Shown: piece after piece, positions 37,693 through 46,585 of the stretch | Numbering within the stretch: position 1 is the stretch's first letter | How the letters are laid out: each line of letters opens with the position of its first letter | From: Niallia circulans | GTDB lineage: Bacteria > Bacillota > Bacilli > Bacillales > Cytobacillaceae | Direction of reading: 5' to 3' | Assembly: GCF_003726095.1 (NCBI RefSeq) | Contig: NZ_CP026031.1 | Location: 1,364,001 to 1,428,000 of the forward strand | DNA: 64,000 nucleotides | Notes under the pieces: generated by a model | Seen by the model: only the letters and a program-made list of their open reading frames with translations | Database searches by the model: none | Told to the model about the DNA's origin: nothing | Program-made: the position numbers and the translations under genes

Positions 37693-39405
37693 TTGAAACT
37701 ACTGAAAAATCTAAATATTACTCGGAAGCTTTTTATCATTATTTTAGTAAGTGCCCTTTCTCTGGGAACTATTGGCTACACGGGATTGCACTACATTAAG
37801 GATATGGCAAAAGATTCACAAGAAATGTATGAGAAAAGTTTAATACCAATATCCAATCTTATGCAGATGAGAATTAACACAAGAGCTAGTAACGGCTACA
37901 CTTTAGAACTCTTGCTTACTACTGAATCAGCCAAAAACAAAGAATTAAATGATCAGTTAACAGCTACATCTCAAGAAACAGATCAGCTATTGTCTGAATT
38001 TTTAAAAGACAACATAACAAGCGAGGAAAAAGAGCTAGTTACCGTATATAACGAAGAAATGCAAAAATTAAATGATGCGCGAAAAGATGTAATTTCCCTT
38101 GCTTTACAGAATAAAAATGAAGATGCTTACCGTATTTTCACAACAGATGTCGAGGAATATAGAGTCAAAGTAAATGACACTCTGACATCGCTTCAAAACT
38201 TAAAGGCTTCCTCCGCAGAAGCTACTTATAAAAAAAACATAGAGAGTGTACAAACAGTTACTATTATTGTCTTTATCATTAGCGTTGCTGCTCTCATCCT
38301 TTTATTATTTATTAGTCTTATTATCAGTCGTATGATTGTAAGACCAGTAAAACAAATAAAAGATTTATTATTTAAAGCAGAACAAGGGGACTTTACGGTA
38401 AAGGGAACCTATCAATCAAAAGATGAAATCGGCGAACTTACTACCTCTTTCAACCGAATGACGGAGAAACTTCGCAATGTATTTAGTACTGTACAGGAAT
38501 CCTCGCAGCATGTAGCGTCCGCATCGGAAGAACTTAGTGCAAGTGCAGAACAAAATAGCAGTGCAAGTGAGCATATAAGTCTAACCATTCAAGAATTAGC
38601 AACTGGATCTGAAACACAAGTAATGAAAGTAAAAGAAAGCAACCAAGTCATCACAACAATCTCGGAACATACAAATTCAATTGCTGCTCATACGGAAAAA
38701 ATGTCTGAAAACGTAAAGCATGCATCTGATATGTCGACAGAAGGTAACAAAGCTATTCAACAAGTAAATAAGCAAATGAATTCGATTTATTCTAATGTTA
38801 ATAGTCTTTCAGATGCAATAAGTATTTTAAATGAACGTTCAGCGGAAATTGGCCAGATAACGGATGTTATTACTGGAATTTCAGCCCAAACAAACCTTTT
38901 AGCTTTAAATGCCGCTATAGAAGCTGCTAGAGCTGGTGAGCACGGAAAAGGATTTGCCGTTGTTGCTGACGAAGTAAGAAAACTTGCAGAAGAATCAACG
39001 GCCTCTACCGAAAATATTGCGAAGTTAATCCATATGATCCAAAAGGATACTGAGCAAACCATTGAAACAATGAAAAAAGCTTCTAACGAAGTACAATCTG
39101 GACTAGATATTGTCCAGATTGCCGGAAGCTCTTTTCAAAAAATAGAGATAGCTGTAAAGAACGTTGTAGGTCAAATCGAAGAAATATCGAATGCCTTAGT
39201 TAAATTTACAGAAGGTACAGACATTATTAGTCATACGATTTATGAAGTAAGCGATGTTGCGATTGAATCTGCAAATAGAACACAGAATATATCAGCAGCA
39301 ACACAGCAACAACTAGCTTCCATGGAGGAAATTTCTTCTTCTTCCTTATCTCTTGCGAAATTAGCTGAAGAGTTACAAACGATAGTTAAATTATTTAAAA
39401 TATAA
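37693..39405 (+). CDS. Methyl-accepting chemotaxis protein
   Basis: Transmembrane chemoreceptor of 570 residues feeding the CheA kinase. It has a first membrane helix (about 12-30), a four-helix-bundle sensor domain outside the cell, a second helix (about 188-212), a HAMP linker (about 213-265) and a long coiled-coil signalling domain. The highly conserved tip [48 protein letters not shown] binds CheA/CheW. The start is a TTG behind AAAGGAG. A SigD-type promoter element upstream links it to motility control. Ligand unknown. Confidence 0.93.
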   Translation: MKLLKNLNITRKLFIIILVSALSLGTIGYTGLHYIKDMAKDSQEMYEKSLIPISNLMQMRINTRASNGYTLELLLTTESAKNKELNDQLTATSQETDQLLSEFLKDNITSEEKELVTVYNEEMQKLNDARKDVISLALQNKNEDAYRIFTTDVEEYRVKVNDTLTSLQNLKASSAEATYKKNIESVQTVTIIVFIISVAALILLLFISLIISRMIVRPVKQIKDLLFKAEQGDFTVKGTYQSKDEIGELTTSFNRMTEKLRNVFSTVQESSQHVASASEELSASAEQNSSASEHISLTIQELATGSETQVMKVKESNQVITTISEHTNSIAAHTEKMSENVKHASDMSTEGNKAIQQVNKQMNSIYSNVNSLSDAISILNERSAEIGQITDVITGISAQTNLLALNAAIEAARAGEHGKGFAVVADEVRKLAEESTASTENIAKLIHMIQKDTEQTIETMKKASNEVQSGLDIVQIAGSSFQKIEIAVKNVVGQIEEISNALVKFTEGTDIISHTIYEVSDVAIESANRTQNISAATQQQLASMEEISSSSLSLAKLAEELQTIVKLFKI

Positions 39406-39411
39406 AATGAT

Positions 39412-39450
39412 AGCAAAAACCACTTTCCTTTGTATGGGAAAGTGGTTTTA
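39412..39450. terminator. Bidirectional terminator
   Basis: AAAACCACTTTCC pairs perfectly with GGAAAGTGGTTTT. It lies between the convergent chemoreceptor and GH18 genes. Confidence 0.87.
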
Positions 39451-39459
39451 AAGCAATAC

Positions 39460-40965
39460 TTATTGTTCTTTTTTCTCTAAAGATAAAGCAGACCATGCTG
39501 CTTCATTAGCAAAAGTACGCGACCAACTTGCAAGTCCAGCTAAGTTATACTTTTCGACTAATTCTGCTCTCTTTGTTAAAGATAATTCATCTTCCAGCCA
39601 AATTTTAAAGGTTGATTTCGTTTTTTCATCATAATATTCCCCATAATTTTGACCGCTCGCTTCATCATAGGTAGGGGTAACTTTATGTTCTTTTAACCAC
39701 TCCTCCACACTTTCCATCGAAAGTGATTTAGAGGATAATTCTCCATTTTCTTTTTCTTCCCATAGTCGAGCATATAATGGTACTCCGAGGACAAGCTTAT
39801 CACTTGGAACAATATCAAGTAATGTTTCTAAATTCGCTTCAACCCATGGAAAACTTGCCACACTTCCAGGATTCGGGCTTGTTGCCCAATGCTCATCATA
39901 TGCCATCACAACAAGATAATCGACAATCTCGGCTAAATGGTCTCGCTGTAAGAATGCAGAATAATTCCCGCCAGCTATAAACGTTATATCCATTGATACA
40001 GTCAGACCCACATCATGTAAATAAGGTGTAGCTTCTCTCACAAATTGGGTGATATATTTGCCATCTTCTTCCCGAACATTTTCAATATCAATGTTGATTC
40101 CATCTAAATCGTACATTTCGCTATAAACTAAAAGTTGTCTAATCACTGTTTGCCTTTTTTGATAATCCTTGAATACTTCGTGTGTTTTATCCGGATCAAA
40201 AGCATTAGAAAATAATCCCCATACTTGATAGTCTTGTTTATGCGCCCACTCAACATAAGCTTTTGAGCCTAAATTACTGACATTACCGTCAGTTCCCTTC
40301 AGTTTAAACCAAGTTGGGGAAACAACATTTACACCGTGCATTTTTGATATCTTTGAAGTATCTGGATTTCTAGAATAAACAGCTTCCCATGTTAATTGGA
40401 TTGGCCCATTGATCTTCTTCAATTTAGGTTCTTTCTGTTCTAATTCAACTTCAACAACCTCTGATTTCCCTTTATCTACATATTTCTTTTTTACAAACCC
40501 GGCAATTCCATTCGCTTTTCTTACAAAATAAAAACTATCTACTTCTTTTTCAATTGTTACATGCTCACCAGGTACTAATTCCCCTGTATAAGGAGATCGC
40601 AATGCAGCCTCCGAACGCAATCTGGTGAAATCGTTTTTAACTTTTTTCGTAGTAAATATTCCGCTTGCTCTTTCTTGTCCATTTTCCTCTAAAAGCACCA
40701 CATGGTTATCCTCTACTATAGAGTATTGGATTGGATAAAAGCTCGCTAATGGATCTAAAGCCAAGTAAACTGTTCCATTCTCATCTCTTAATGGATGAAA
40801 GGAAAGTTTAGTGTTTTTATTATTTACATAATAGGAAACAGAATCAGACGGAAATTGGATCACCTTATCTTTAGTCGTGACAATAACGGAATTACTATTC
40901 TCATCATAAGTGATACTTTCATCTATTTTTTCCTTTGAAATACTCCACCTTATCCTTATTGGCAA
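39460..40965 (-). CDS. GH18 glycosyl hydrolase with SH3-like domain, cut from its membrane anchor by a frameshift
   Basis: Predicted exported, wall-active hydrolase of the YdhD/YaaH-like type, acting on N-acetylglucosamine linkages. An SH3-like segment (SPYTGELVPGEHVTIEKEVDSFYFVRKANGIAGFVKKKYV) precedes the GH18 barrel with its catalytic motif DGINIDIEN. This frame has no credible start: the upstream TTG at 40965 lacks a ribosome site and gives no signal sequence. A membrane-anchor peptide lies in another frame just upstream (40919-41083). Removing one A from the A6 run at 40926-40931 (T6 on plus) joins them into about 540 residues. Confidence 0.83.
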   Translation of the reverse strand: MPIRIRWSISKEKIDESITYDENSNSVIVTTKDKVIQFPSDSVSYYVNNKNTKLSFHPLRDENGTVYLALDPLASFYPIQYSIVEDNHVVLLEENGQERASGIFTTKKVKNDFTRLRSEAALRSPYTGELVPGEHVTIEKEVDSFYFVRKANGIAGFVKKKYVDKGKSEVVEVELEQKEPKLKKINGPIQLTWEAVYSRNPDTSKISKMHGVNVVSPTWFKLKGTDGNVSNLGSKAYVEWAHKQDYQVWGLFSNAFDPDKTHEVFKDYQKRQTVIRQLLVYSEMYDLDGINIDIENVREEDGKYITQFVREATPYLHDVGLTVSMDITFIAGGNYSAFLQRDHLAEIVDYLVVMAYDEHWATSPNPGSVASFPWVEANLETLLDIVPSDKLVLGVPLYARLWEEKENGELSSKSLSMESVEEWLKEHKVTPTYDEASGQNYGEYYDEKTKSTFKIWLEDELSLTKRAELVEKYNLAGLASWSRTFANEAAWSALSLEKKEQ

Positions 40966-41083
40966 ATGGGTAGAACATTAGCATAATGAAAGATATAACG
41001 ACTAATAATGCCGCTATGATAATGCCGCCAATTAATTTTCTCTTTGTTGGCTTTTTTTGAAATGAATACTTTATTTCTGTCAT
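40919..41083 (-). pseudogene. N-terminal anchor fragment of the GH18 gene
   Basis: A 54-codon frame starting at the ATG at 41083 behind AAGGAGGTACAA. It encodes a basic segment (KKPTKRK) and one strong membrane helix (about residues 17-38), then VEYFKGK, and stops soon after the A6 run. It is the expected start of the GH18 protein. Alone it would be a tiny membrane peptide. Confidence 0.75.
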
Positions 41084-41178
41084 TTGTACCTCCTTGAAGT
41101 AGTCCTTGCAAAACAGATTCTCTCAAAATCTAGACGATTTTCGAATGATAATAGTTTCATATTATCACAGAATTCGAC

Positions 41179-41212
41179 AAAAAAAAGAACCATCCAAACG
41201 AAAAGATGGCTC
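41179..41212 (-). terminator. Terminator of the small membrane-protein gene
   Basis: On the minus strand GAGCCATC pairs with GATGGTTC (one G-U) across a 10-base loop, followed by eight T. Confidence 0.8.
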
Positions 41213-41277
41213 CCTTTCTTAAGGAATAGCTATACCTCTATTCTTTTTTCGATTTCTCAACTCGTATGTCTTTTCTA

Positions 41278-41490
41278 TTATAAATCTTTTAAATTTATCT
41301 TTTTAAAAGTAAAAGAAAAGAAAACACTGCTAATCACATAGTAAATACCTAAAATAGCAAAGCAGTCTGTTGCAACTACCATTAACTCTTTCTGTTGCAA
41401 GATATATCTCCAACCGAAAGAACTAATCAAAAATATTAATGGGAAAAATAAAAATAAAAGGATGAATATAAAATTACTCTTATTGTTCAT
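41278..41490 (-). CDS. Small two-helix membrane protein, hypothetical
   Basis: A 70-residue protein of unknown function. Two hydrophobic helices (about residues 5-23 and 36-60) are separated by a short loop with WRYILQQKE, and a basic tail (KKINLKDL) follows. The ATG at 41490 is preferred over an ATG six codons earlier because AGAGGAGAG precedes it. It has its own terminator and seems to be a single gene. No family is recognised. Confidence 0.6.
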   Translation of the reverse strand: MNNKSNFIFILLFLFFPLIFLISSFGWRYILQQKELMVVATDCFAILGIYYVISSVFFSFTFKKINLKDL

Positions 41491-41546
41491 TACTAACTCT
41501 CCTCTCACTTCTGGAAGTGCGTCTTAATTCGCTCATAAATACCTTA

Positions 41547-41966
41547 CTAATTATACTCAAGGAACGTTTTCCTAAATCCATAAAATGACCGGAAGCCTTT
41601 GCTTTCATAGTAAGTATTAGAAGTACTGCTAGCCAGCATTTCTACTCTTGTTGAGAGGTATTTACTATGTACATAGTATAAGAGTTTTTCCCCAAGACCA
41701 ATCCCTCTATAGTCCGGAGCAATGAGTAACTCACAAATAAACAAAGTAATCGATCGATCGGTAATGCCTCTAATATAGCCTATTAATTGATCATTAAGAG
41801 TGGCAACATAGGCTGCATTCGAATGATTCCAGGCAGACTTAGTATCTTCTTTCTTCTCTACTAAGTTAGTCCATTGTTCTCGTTTATTTAATTCATGAAT
41901 TGATTGGAAATCGTCCTCTTTATATGGATGAATTTGAATACCTAACCCATTTTTTAAATTAATCAT
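41547..41966 (-). CDS. GNAT family N-acetyltransferase
   Basis: Cytoplasmic acetyltransferase of 139 residues. The acetyl-CoA motif appears as APDYRGIGLGEKLL and the C-terminal NTYYESKGF stretch is typical of the fold. Substrate unknown; the short form resembles aminoglycoside-type and small-molecule acetyltransferases, but nothing specific supports a resistance role. It is monocistronic, in front of the ThiT gene terminator. Confidence 0.85.
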   Translation of the reverse strand: MINLKNGLGIQIHPYKEDDFQSIHELNKREQWTNLVEKKEDTKSAWNHSNAAYVATLNDQLIGYIRGITDRSITLFICELLIAPDYRGIGLGEKLLYYVHSKYLSTRVEMLASSTSNTYYESKGFRSFYGFRKTFLEYN

Positions 41967-42077
41967 TTTCGCACACCTACTTTTCTAATTTTTGAATATC
42001 TTAGTAGTTATTGGTGTATTGCAATCATTTTCTTATAAAAAATATGATTTTCCCCTTTGGAATATTGTACCATATGA

Positions 42078-42107
42078 TAAGAAAAGACGCTCCTCAAGGA
42101 ACGCCTT
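42078..42107 (-). terminator. thiT terminator
   Basis: On the minus strand AAGGCGTTCC pairs with GGAGCGTCTT (two G-U pairs, loop TTGA) and is followed by TTTTC. Confidence 0.75.
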
Positions 42108-42119
42108 CTTTTGTACTCT

Positions 42120-42701
42120 TTAATTTTTAGAAGCTCCATTTACCGGTCGATCAAGGACAATGCGCGGAGCAGAAACTAATAAAAGAACTAGAATAATCGA
42201 ACATAAAATAGTTGCTCCTACGTAGGAACCGCCGTTTACAATCAAGGAGTTGATAAATGGTGACATTCCTTTTGGTGCATAGCTCGCCCAAATAGTTACA
42301 CCTGCAATGAAATGCCAAATATAGCGAGTAAACCCACCAACTACCACTGCTAATATTATTAAGCCAGTCGCTATTCCTTTTTGTTCCGTTTTTAACGCTT
42401 TTTGAATAGAGGAAGCAAATAATCCAGCAAAGCCAATACAAGCAAATGCAACTAAATATTCTAAAATTACTTGCCAGAATGTTAAAGCTTGTAAATCAAA
42501 AACTATTTGCAGTAGTCCCCATAAAAATCCTGCACTTGCACTAGCTTTAAAGCCCCAGCGAAATGCGACGATAAAAATAGGTACCATGGCAAAAGAAATC
42601 GAAGTATTAAATATTGGAATAGAAGGTAATAAATCAAGGATAAGTGCAACGGCCGCCATGATTGCCACTTCTATCATGACAACTAATTTCATATTTCTCA
42701 T
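42120..42701 (-). CDS. thiT: Thiamine transporter ThiT (ECF S component)
   Basis: Membrane substrate-binding subunit that delivers thiamine through the shared ECF energising module (not in this window). The 193-residue protein has six hydrophobic helices, including the family stretches FAMVPIFIVAFRWG, GFLWGLLQ, and TRYIWHFIAGVTIWASYAP with the aromatic residues that stack on thiamine. A TPP riboswitch directly upstream confirms thiamine specificity and predicts repression when thiamine pyrophosphate is abundant. Confidence 0.93.
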   Translation of the reverse strand: MRNMKLVVMIEVAIMAAVALILDLLPSIPIFNTSISFAMVPIFIVAFRWGFKASASAGFLWGLLQIVFDLQALTFWQVILEYLVAFACIGFAGLFASSIQKALKTEQKGIATGLIILAVVVGGFTRYIWHFIAGVTIWASYAPKGMSPFINSLIVNGGSYVGATILCSIILVLLLVSAPRIVLDRPVNGASKN

Positions 42702-42702
42702 A

Positions 42703-42736
42703 AAAAAATCTCCTTTTTTTGCAGACCAAAAGGAGA
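42703..42736 (-). terminator. Expression-platform hairpin covering the thiT ribosome site
   Basis: On the minus strand TCTCCTTTT pairs with AAAAGGAGA and is followed by TTTTTT just before the ATG. It can work as a terminator and also hides the AAGGAG ribosome site, the OFF state of the riboswitch. Confidence 0.78.
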
Positions 42737-42782
42737 ACTAACGCGCGAAATGAATAATATAGCTATACTATATAAACTCTTC

Positions 42783-42864
42783 CCACATTCCTACGTTAGA
42801 ATTAACTAACAGGTTCGAAGGGTCAGATCGATTGATCACTCTCAGCATTACGCTCCCCTTGTGG
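42783..42864 (-). ncRNA. TPP (thi-box) riboswitch
   Basis: On the minus strand the aptamer reads GGGGAGC, then GCTGAGAG, CTGACCCTTCGAACCTG and ACGTAGGAATGTGG, all conserved parts of the thiamine pyrophosphate aptamer. It lies about 80 bases before thiT. Confidence 0.95.
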
Positions 42865-42978
42865 TTTGCTTTTTATCAAATTACATTCATTATAACATAG
42901 ATTCTTATTATAAATAGGCGTTTTCTTTAAATAAATAAAATTCAGACGTTAATGTTTATAGCATCAATAATGAGATTT

Positions 42979-44244
42979 TTAAACTGTTTGGGTTATGTTC
43001 ATTTGTTTTTTAGAATTTGTTTCCTTTTTAACAACATAACCCATTAATAACAAACCTAATATCCCAAATGAGAATAATCCTAAAGACATGGTTAAGGCAG
43101 AAATTTGAGTGCTTATCGTAATTGCTAAGCCAGCTACTATCATCTGTCCTTGACCAATCAATCCATTCAGAGCTAAATAAGAGCTGCGGTAATTTTCATT
43201 CACTAAATCTGCAAGGATGCTTTGATTAATCGGAACATACATCAATTCGCCTATTGAAATAAACAGCATCATCATAATAAGCCATAATGGTGACGAGATA
43301 TAGGTTAGGATACAATAACTAACCACAAATAAACACATTCCTATAAAATATTGCTTATTGTCCGATATTTTTTTCATCATCCATGTAACAATACCTACAC
43401 AAAAAACTACCAGTATAGTATTTTCCGCATGAAGAATCCCCACCATATTGATACCATTTACAGGAAGGATTCCAAAAAGGTTAGTATCTTGCATTGTATC
43501 TCTTAAGTGAATGGCAATATAATTTGTTAAGTGGCTCTCAAGAGAGAAGATAAGGAAGCAGGAAAGTAAGTAAATCATAAAAGTCCGGTCTTTCCAGACA
43601 TGAAGATAATTAGACCAAATAGTAAATTTAGATTTATTGTCGCTCCTTAAAAATTTATTTTTCATAAGAGATTCTTTAATAAATAAATAGGTAACTAAGC
43701 TTGATCCAAGTGACACAATACCAACTGATAGGAAGAAATAGAAATGATAGTCAATAAAGAAAAATGCTCCTGTGATAGTACCAAGTGCGGTTGCTAAATT
43801 TGCTAGCCAATACATCGCTGTAAAAACAAATTTCCGTTGCTCTGCCAATACTAAATCATGAATCATTGCTGTAGATGCAGGGAAAAACATGCCATTAAAA
43901 AATAAATTAATCATAAATAAACCTGCGCTTATATATGGTAGATTAATCCGTGGTGAATTAAAGACTGCAATAAAAAGATAGGTTATTCCTATGCCCGCTT
44001 CTGCTATTATCATCATTTTTCTTCTCCCGATTCTATCTGCCAAGTAGCCGCCGATTAATGCGCCAACTATACCAGAGAGAATGACTATGATGACAATTAC
44101 TCCTGTTACCGTTGTTCCGATTAGTGAGCTAAAATAAACAGATATATAAGGGATGATTGCACTTGATGTTAAAGAAGTAACAAACTGTAAATACATGCGG
44201 ATACGAAGGGAAATATGTAATTGGCTAAATGTTTTCATCGGCAT
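42979..44244 (-). CDS. MFS transporter, probable drug/metabolite exporter
   Basis: Major-facilitator membrane protein of about 421 residues with twelve hydrophobic segments. Motif A reads GGYLADRIGRRK between helices 2 and 3. The start MPMKTFSQ at 44244 follows AAGGGGAAT and overlaps the end of the TetR gene by 20 bases, so the two are translationally coupled. A TetR-type regulator in the same operon suggests export of a toxic compound that acts as the inducer. The specific substrate cannot be deduced. Confidence 0.86.
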   Translation of the reverse strand: MPMKTFSQLHISLRIRMYLQFVTSLTSSAIIPYISVYFSSLIGTTVTGVIVIIVILSGIVGALIGGYLADRIGRRKMMIIAEAGIGITYLFIAVFNSPRINLPYISAGLFMINLFFNGMFFPASTAMIHDLVLAEQRKFVFTAMYWLANLATALGTITGAFFFIDYHFYFFLSVGIVSLGSSLVTYLFIKESLMKNKFLRSDNKSKFTIWSNYLHVWKDRTFMIYLLSCFLIFSLESHLTNYIAIHLRDTMQDTNLFGILPVNGINMVGILHAENTILVVFCVGIVTWMMKKISDNKQYFIGMCLFVVSYCILTYISSPLWLIMMMLFISIGELMYVPINQSILADLVNENYRSSYLALNGLIGQGQMIVAGLAITISTQISALTMSLGLFSFGILGLLLMGYVVKKETNSKKQMNITQTV

Positions 44245-44830
44245 ATTCCCCTTCCATACCAAATAAACGGTAAGCTTGATTTGTAAATGTGCTTGTAAAC
44301 ATAGCATGCGCATGATCTGAATAGGTTAACCGAGCTCCCATTAGGAAAGCCAGATATCCATACCCCACCTCTTTGGAGTTACTTTTTGGCAAGAAGCCTT
44401 TTTCCATTCCTATATGAACAATTTCTTGAATATAAACTAAAAATAGTTCAACAAATTCATCTAATGCATGAATTTCAGCGAATCTATCTGGCTGCCCAAT
44501 CACATATTGCACAATACGAAGTTCTTTTTCGGACTCCATGAATAAATTCAGATGTTTTCGAATGATATATTTAAGTTTTTCTTCAGTTAAATCAGTAAGT
44601 TCATTTTTGGTTTCATTTATTATCTCCTTAAATAATTGGAGAGGTCTATTTACACATTCTGTAAACAAAGTTTCTTTATTTTCATAATAAGTAAATACCG
44701 TTCCAAAACTAACACCTGCTTCTGCAGCAATATCCTTAATGGTTGTTTTACTAAAACCGTTATGTGAAAACAACTTTAAAGCAGCTTGGTAAATATCTTC
44801 TTTTTTTTGTTCAGATCTTGGTTTAGCCAT
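44225..44830 (-). CDS. TetR/AcrR family transcriptional regulator
   Basis: Repressor of 201 residues. The N-terminal helix-turn-helix is clear (SKTTIKDIAAEAGVSFGTVFTYYENKETLF); the C-terminal part is the variable ligand-binding domain. It overlaps the MFS gene and probably regulates the two-gene operon. The likely operator is a perfect 20-bp palindrome 20 bases upstream of its own start. The ligand is unknown. Confidence 0.9.
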   Translation of the reverse strand: MAKPRSEQKKEDIYQAALKLFSHNGFSKTTIKDIAAEAGVSFGTVFTYYENKETLFTECVNRPLQLFKEIINETKNELTDLTEEKLKYIIRKHLNLFMESEKELRIVQYVIGQPDRFAEIHALDEFVELFLVYIQEIVHIGMEKGFLPKSNSKEVGYGYLAFLMGARLTYSDHAHAMFTSTFTNQAYRLFGMEGEYADENI

Positions 44831-44850
44831 TTGAATTCCTCATTTCTTAA

Positions 44851-44870
44851 ATGATTGATTAATCAATCAT
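44851..44870. promoter_or_regulatory. Putative TetR operator, perfect 20-bp palindrome
   Basis: ATGATTGATTAATCAATCAT reads the same on both strands. TGATTGATTAATCAATCA-like sites are typical for TetR regulators of drug exporters. It lies in the promoter region of the TetR-MFS operon. Confidence 0.8.
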
Positions 44871-44941
44871 ATTATATAAAAGAAAATATTGGTAGTCAAA
44901 CTCTTTTTGTGAAATTTTCAAACTATTTATCCCCTTACTAA

Positions 44942-44962
44942 AAACTCCCTTATTAAGGGAGT
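44942..44962 (-). terminator. Terminator of the class V aminotransferase gene
   Basis: On the minus strand ACTCCCTTA and TAAGGGAGT form a tight stem, followed by TTTTAG. It is about 30 bases after the stop. Confidence 0.78.
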
Positions 44963-44993
44963 GAAGTAAATGTATGTCGTTCGTTGCTGTCAC

Positions 44994-46478
44994 TTATATC
45001 GTAAACAAATCCTTCATCTGTAATTTATCTCTTCTTATTGAATGATATTCACAAGAGAACGGCTTTGTTACATAGTCCTTTTTCCATTCATCTTGATAAT
45101 TTAGAATCTTTTTAATAGCATCCACTATATAATATACTTCTGCGTTACTCATAGTAGGATGTAAGGATATTCGCACCCACCCTGGTTTATGCGAGAAATT
45201 TCCTTCTTGTATTTCTTTGCTTATTTCTTTTGAATATGCCTTTGTAATTGGTAGTAAATAATGTCCGTATGGACCAGCACACGAACAGCCACCCCTTACT
45301 TGTATACCAAAGCGATCATTCAATAATAGTACAACTAAATCATAATGAATATCTTCACAAATAATCGAGATAATCCCTAACCTATCTTCATTTTCGCTTT
45401 CTAGTATTCGAACTCTATTGATTTTCTTCAGTTCTGTCATAGCTAATTGAATTAATTCCTTCTCTCTAGCTGCTATTCTTTCTATTCCCATTTCTTCTTT
45501 TAGTTGTATACATAATGCTATTTTAATCGCTTGTAAAAATCCTGGTGTTCCCCCATCTTCTCGTTCTTCCTCCTCTTTTTTGTAAAGGATATCTCCCCAC
45601 TCATTCGTAAAATCAACGGTTCCCCCTCCTGGCTGATCCGGTATACTGGAATAAATAAGCTTCTTTGACATCACTAGCACTCCGCTCGTTCCCGGTCCAC
45701 CTAGAAATTTATGAGGTGAAAAATAAATAGCATCTAATCGTTCCTCTTTATCATCAGGATGCATATTCATTTCTACATAAGGAGCTGATGCAGCAAAGTC
45801 AACAAAGCAATAGCCTTTATACTTATGCATTATTTTTGCCAGCTCGTGGTAATTTGTTTTCCTTCCAGTAACATTGGAGCATGCTGTAAATGCCCCTATT
45901 TTTAATGGGATGTCCTTATATTGCTCTAGCAGAGATTTTAAATGTTCCATGCTGACATCCCCACTGTCATTTGGCTTAATCATTATGACATCTGCATTTG
46001 TTTCCAACCATGATAAATAATTAGAATGATGTTCCATATGAGTGACAAATATTACAGCGATTTTCTCTTTTTTCGCACAGGCACAGCCATTCTTTAAACC
46101 TATTATTCTTTGTAATTTATTAACAACCCCTGTCATACCAAATCCATCGAATAAAATAATGTCATTTTCGTCTGCATGAACATGTTTTTTGATGATTCGC
46201 TTTGCTTCCTTATATGCCTTAGTCATATAAGTACCCGTAATATTTGACTCTGTATGTGTATTAGCAACATACGGTCCTAATTTATGGATGATCTTCTCTT
46301 CAATAGTCTTATATAATCTGCCACTTGCCGTCCAATCCGCATATAGCAGCTGTTGCGTTCCATAAGGTGTAGAAAAGGTTAAATTATTGCCAATGATATT
46401 ATGCTTAATTTTTGAAAAATATTGCTCTAATTTAGTATGATATTGGTAGACAGACTCACCAACTTTAATTCTAATCAA
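44994..46478 (-). CDS. Class V aminotransferase-fold PLP enzyme
   Basis: Pyridoxal-phosphate enzyme of 494 residues related to cysteine desulfurases. The PLP Lys is in FSPHKFLGGPG, with FVDFAASAP just before it (PLP Asp) and EHHSN near residue 150. A C-terminal Cys motif RGGCSCAGPYG corresponds to the desulfurase active-site loop region, though spacing differs from SufS/NifS. It is longer than classical desulfurases (about 400), with an extra C-terminal tail. Whether it acts on cysteine is not clear. It is a single minus-strand gene, divergent from a degenerate recombinase gene. Confidence 0.83.
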   Translation of the reverse strand: MIRIKVGESVYQYHTKLEQYFSKIKHNIIGNNLTFSTPYGTQQLLYADWTASGRLYKTIEEKIIHKLGPYVANTHTESNITGTYMTKAYKEAKRIIKKHVHADENDIILFDGFGMTGVVNKLQRIIGLKNGCACAKKEKIAVIFVTHMEHHSNYLSWLETNADVIMIKPNDSGDVSMEHLKSLLEQYKDIPLKIGAFTACSNVTGRKTNYHELAKIMHKYKGYCFVDFAASAPYVEMNMHPDDKEERLDAIYFSPHKFLGGPGTSGVLVMSKKLIYSSIPDQPGGGTVDFTNEWGDILYKKEEEEREDGGTPGFLQAIKIALCIQLKEEMGIERIAAREKELIQLAMTELKKINRVRILESENEDRLGIISIICEDIHYDLVVLLLNDRFGIQVRGGCSCAGPYGHYLLPITKAYSKEISKEIQEGNFSHKPGWVRISLHPTMSNAEVYYIVDAIKKILNYQDEWKKDYVTKPFSCEYHSIRRDKLQMKDLFTI

Positions 46479-46585
46479 TTTAAAATCCCCTTTCTCTCTC
46501 CTTCTTTAACCTATGTCAAAATAAGAAGAGAGGTTATTGCATTTCGGATAGTTTGAAAAAAATTCATAAGAAGGATGGAACATAT

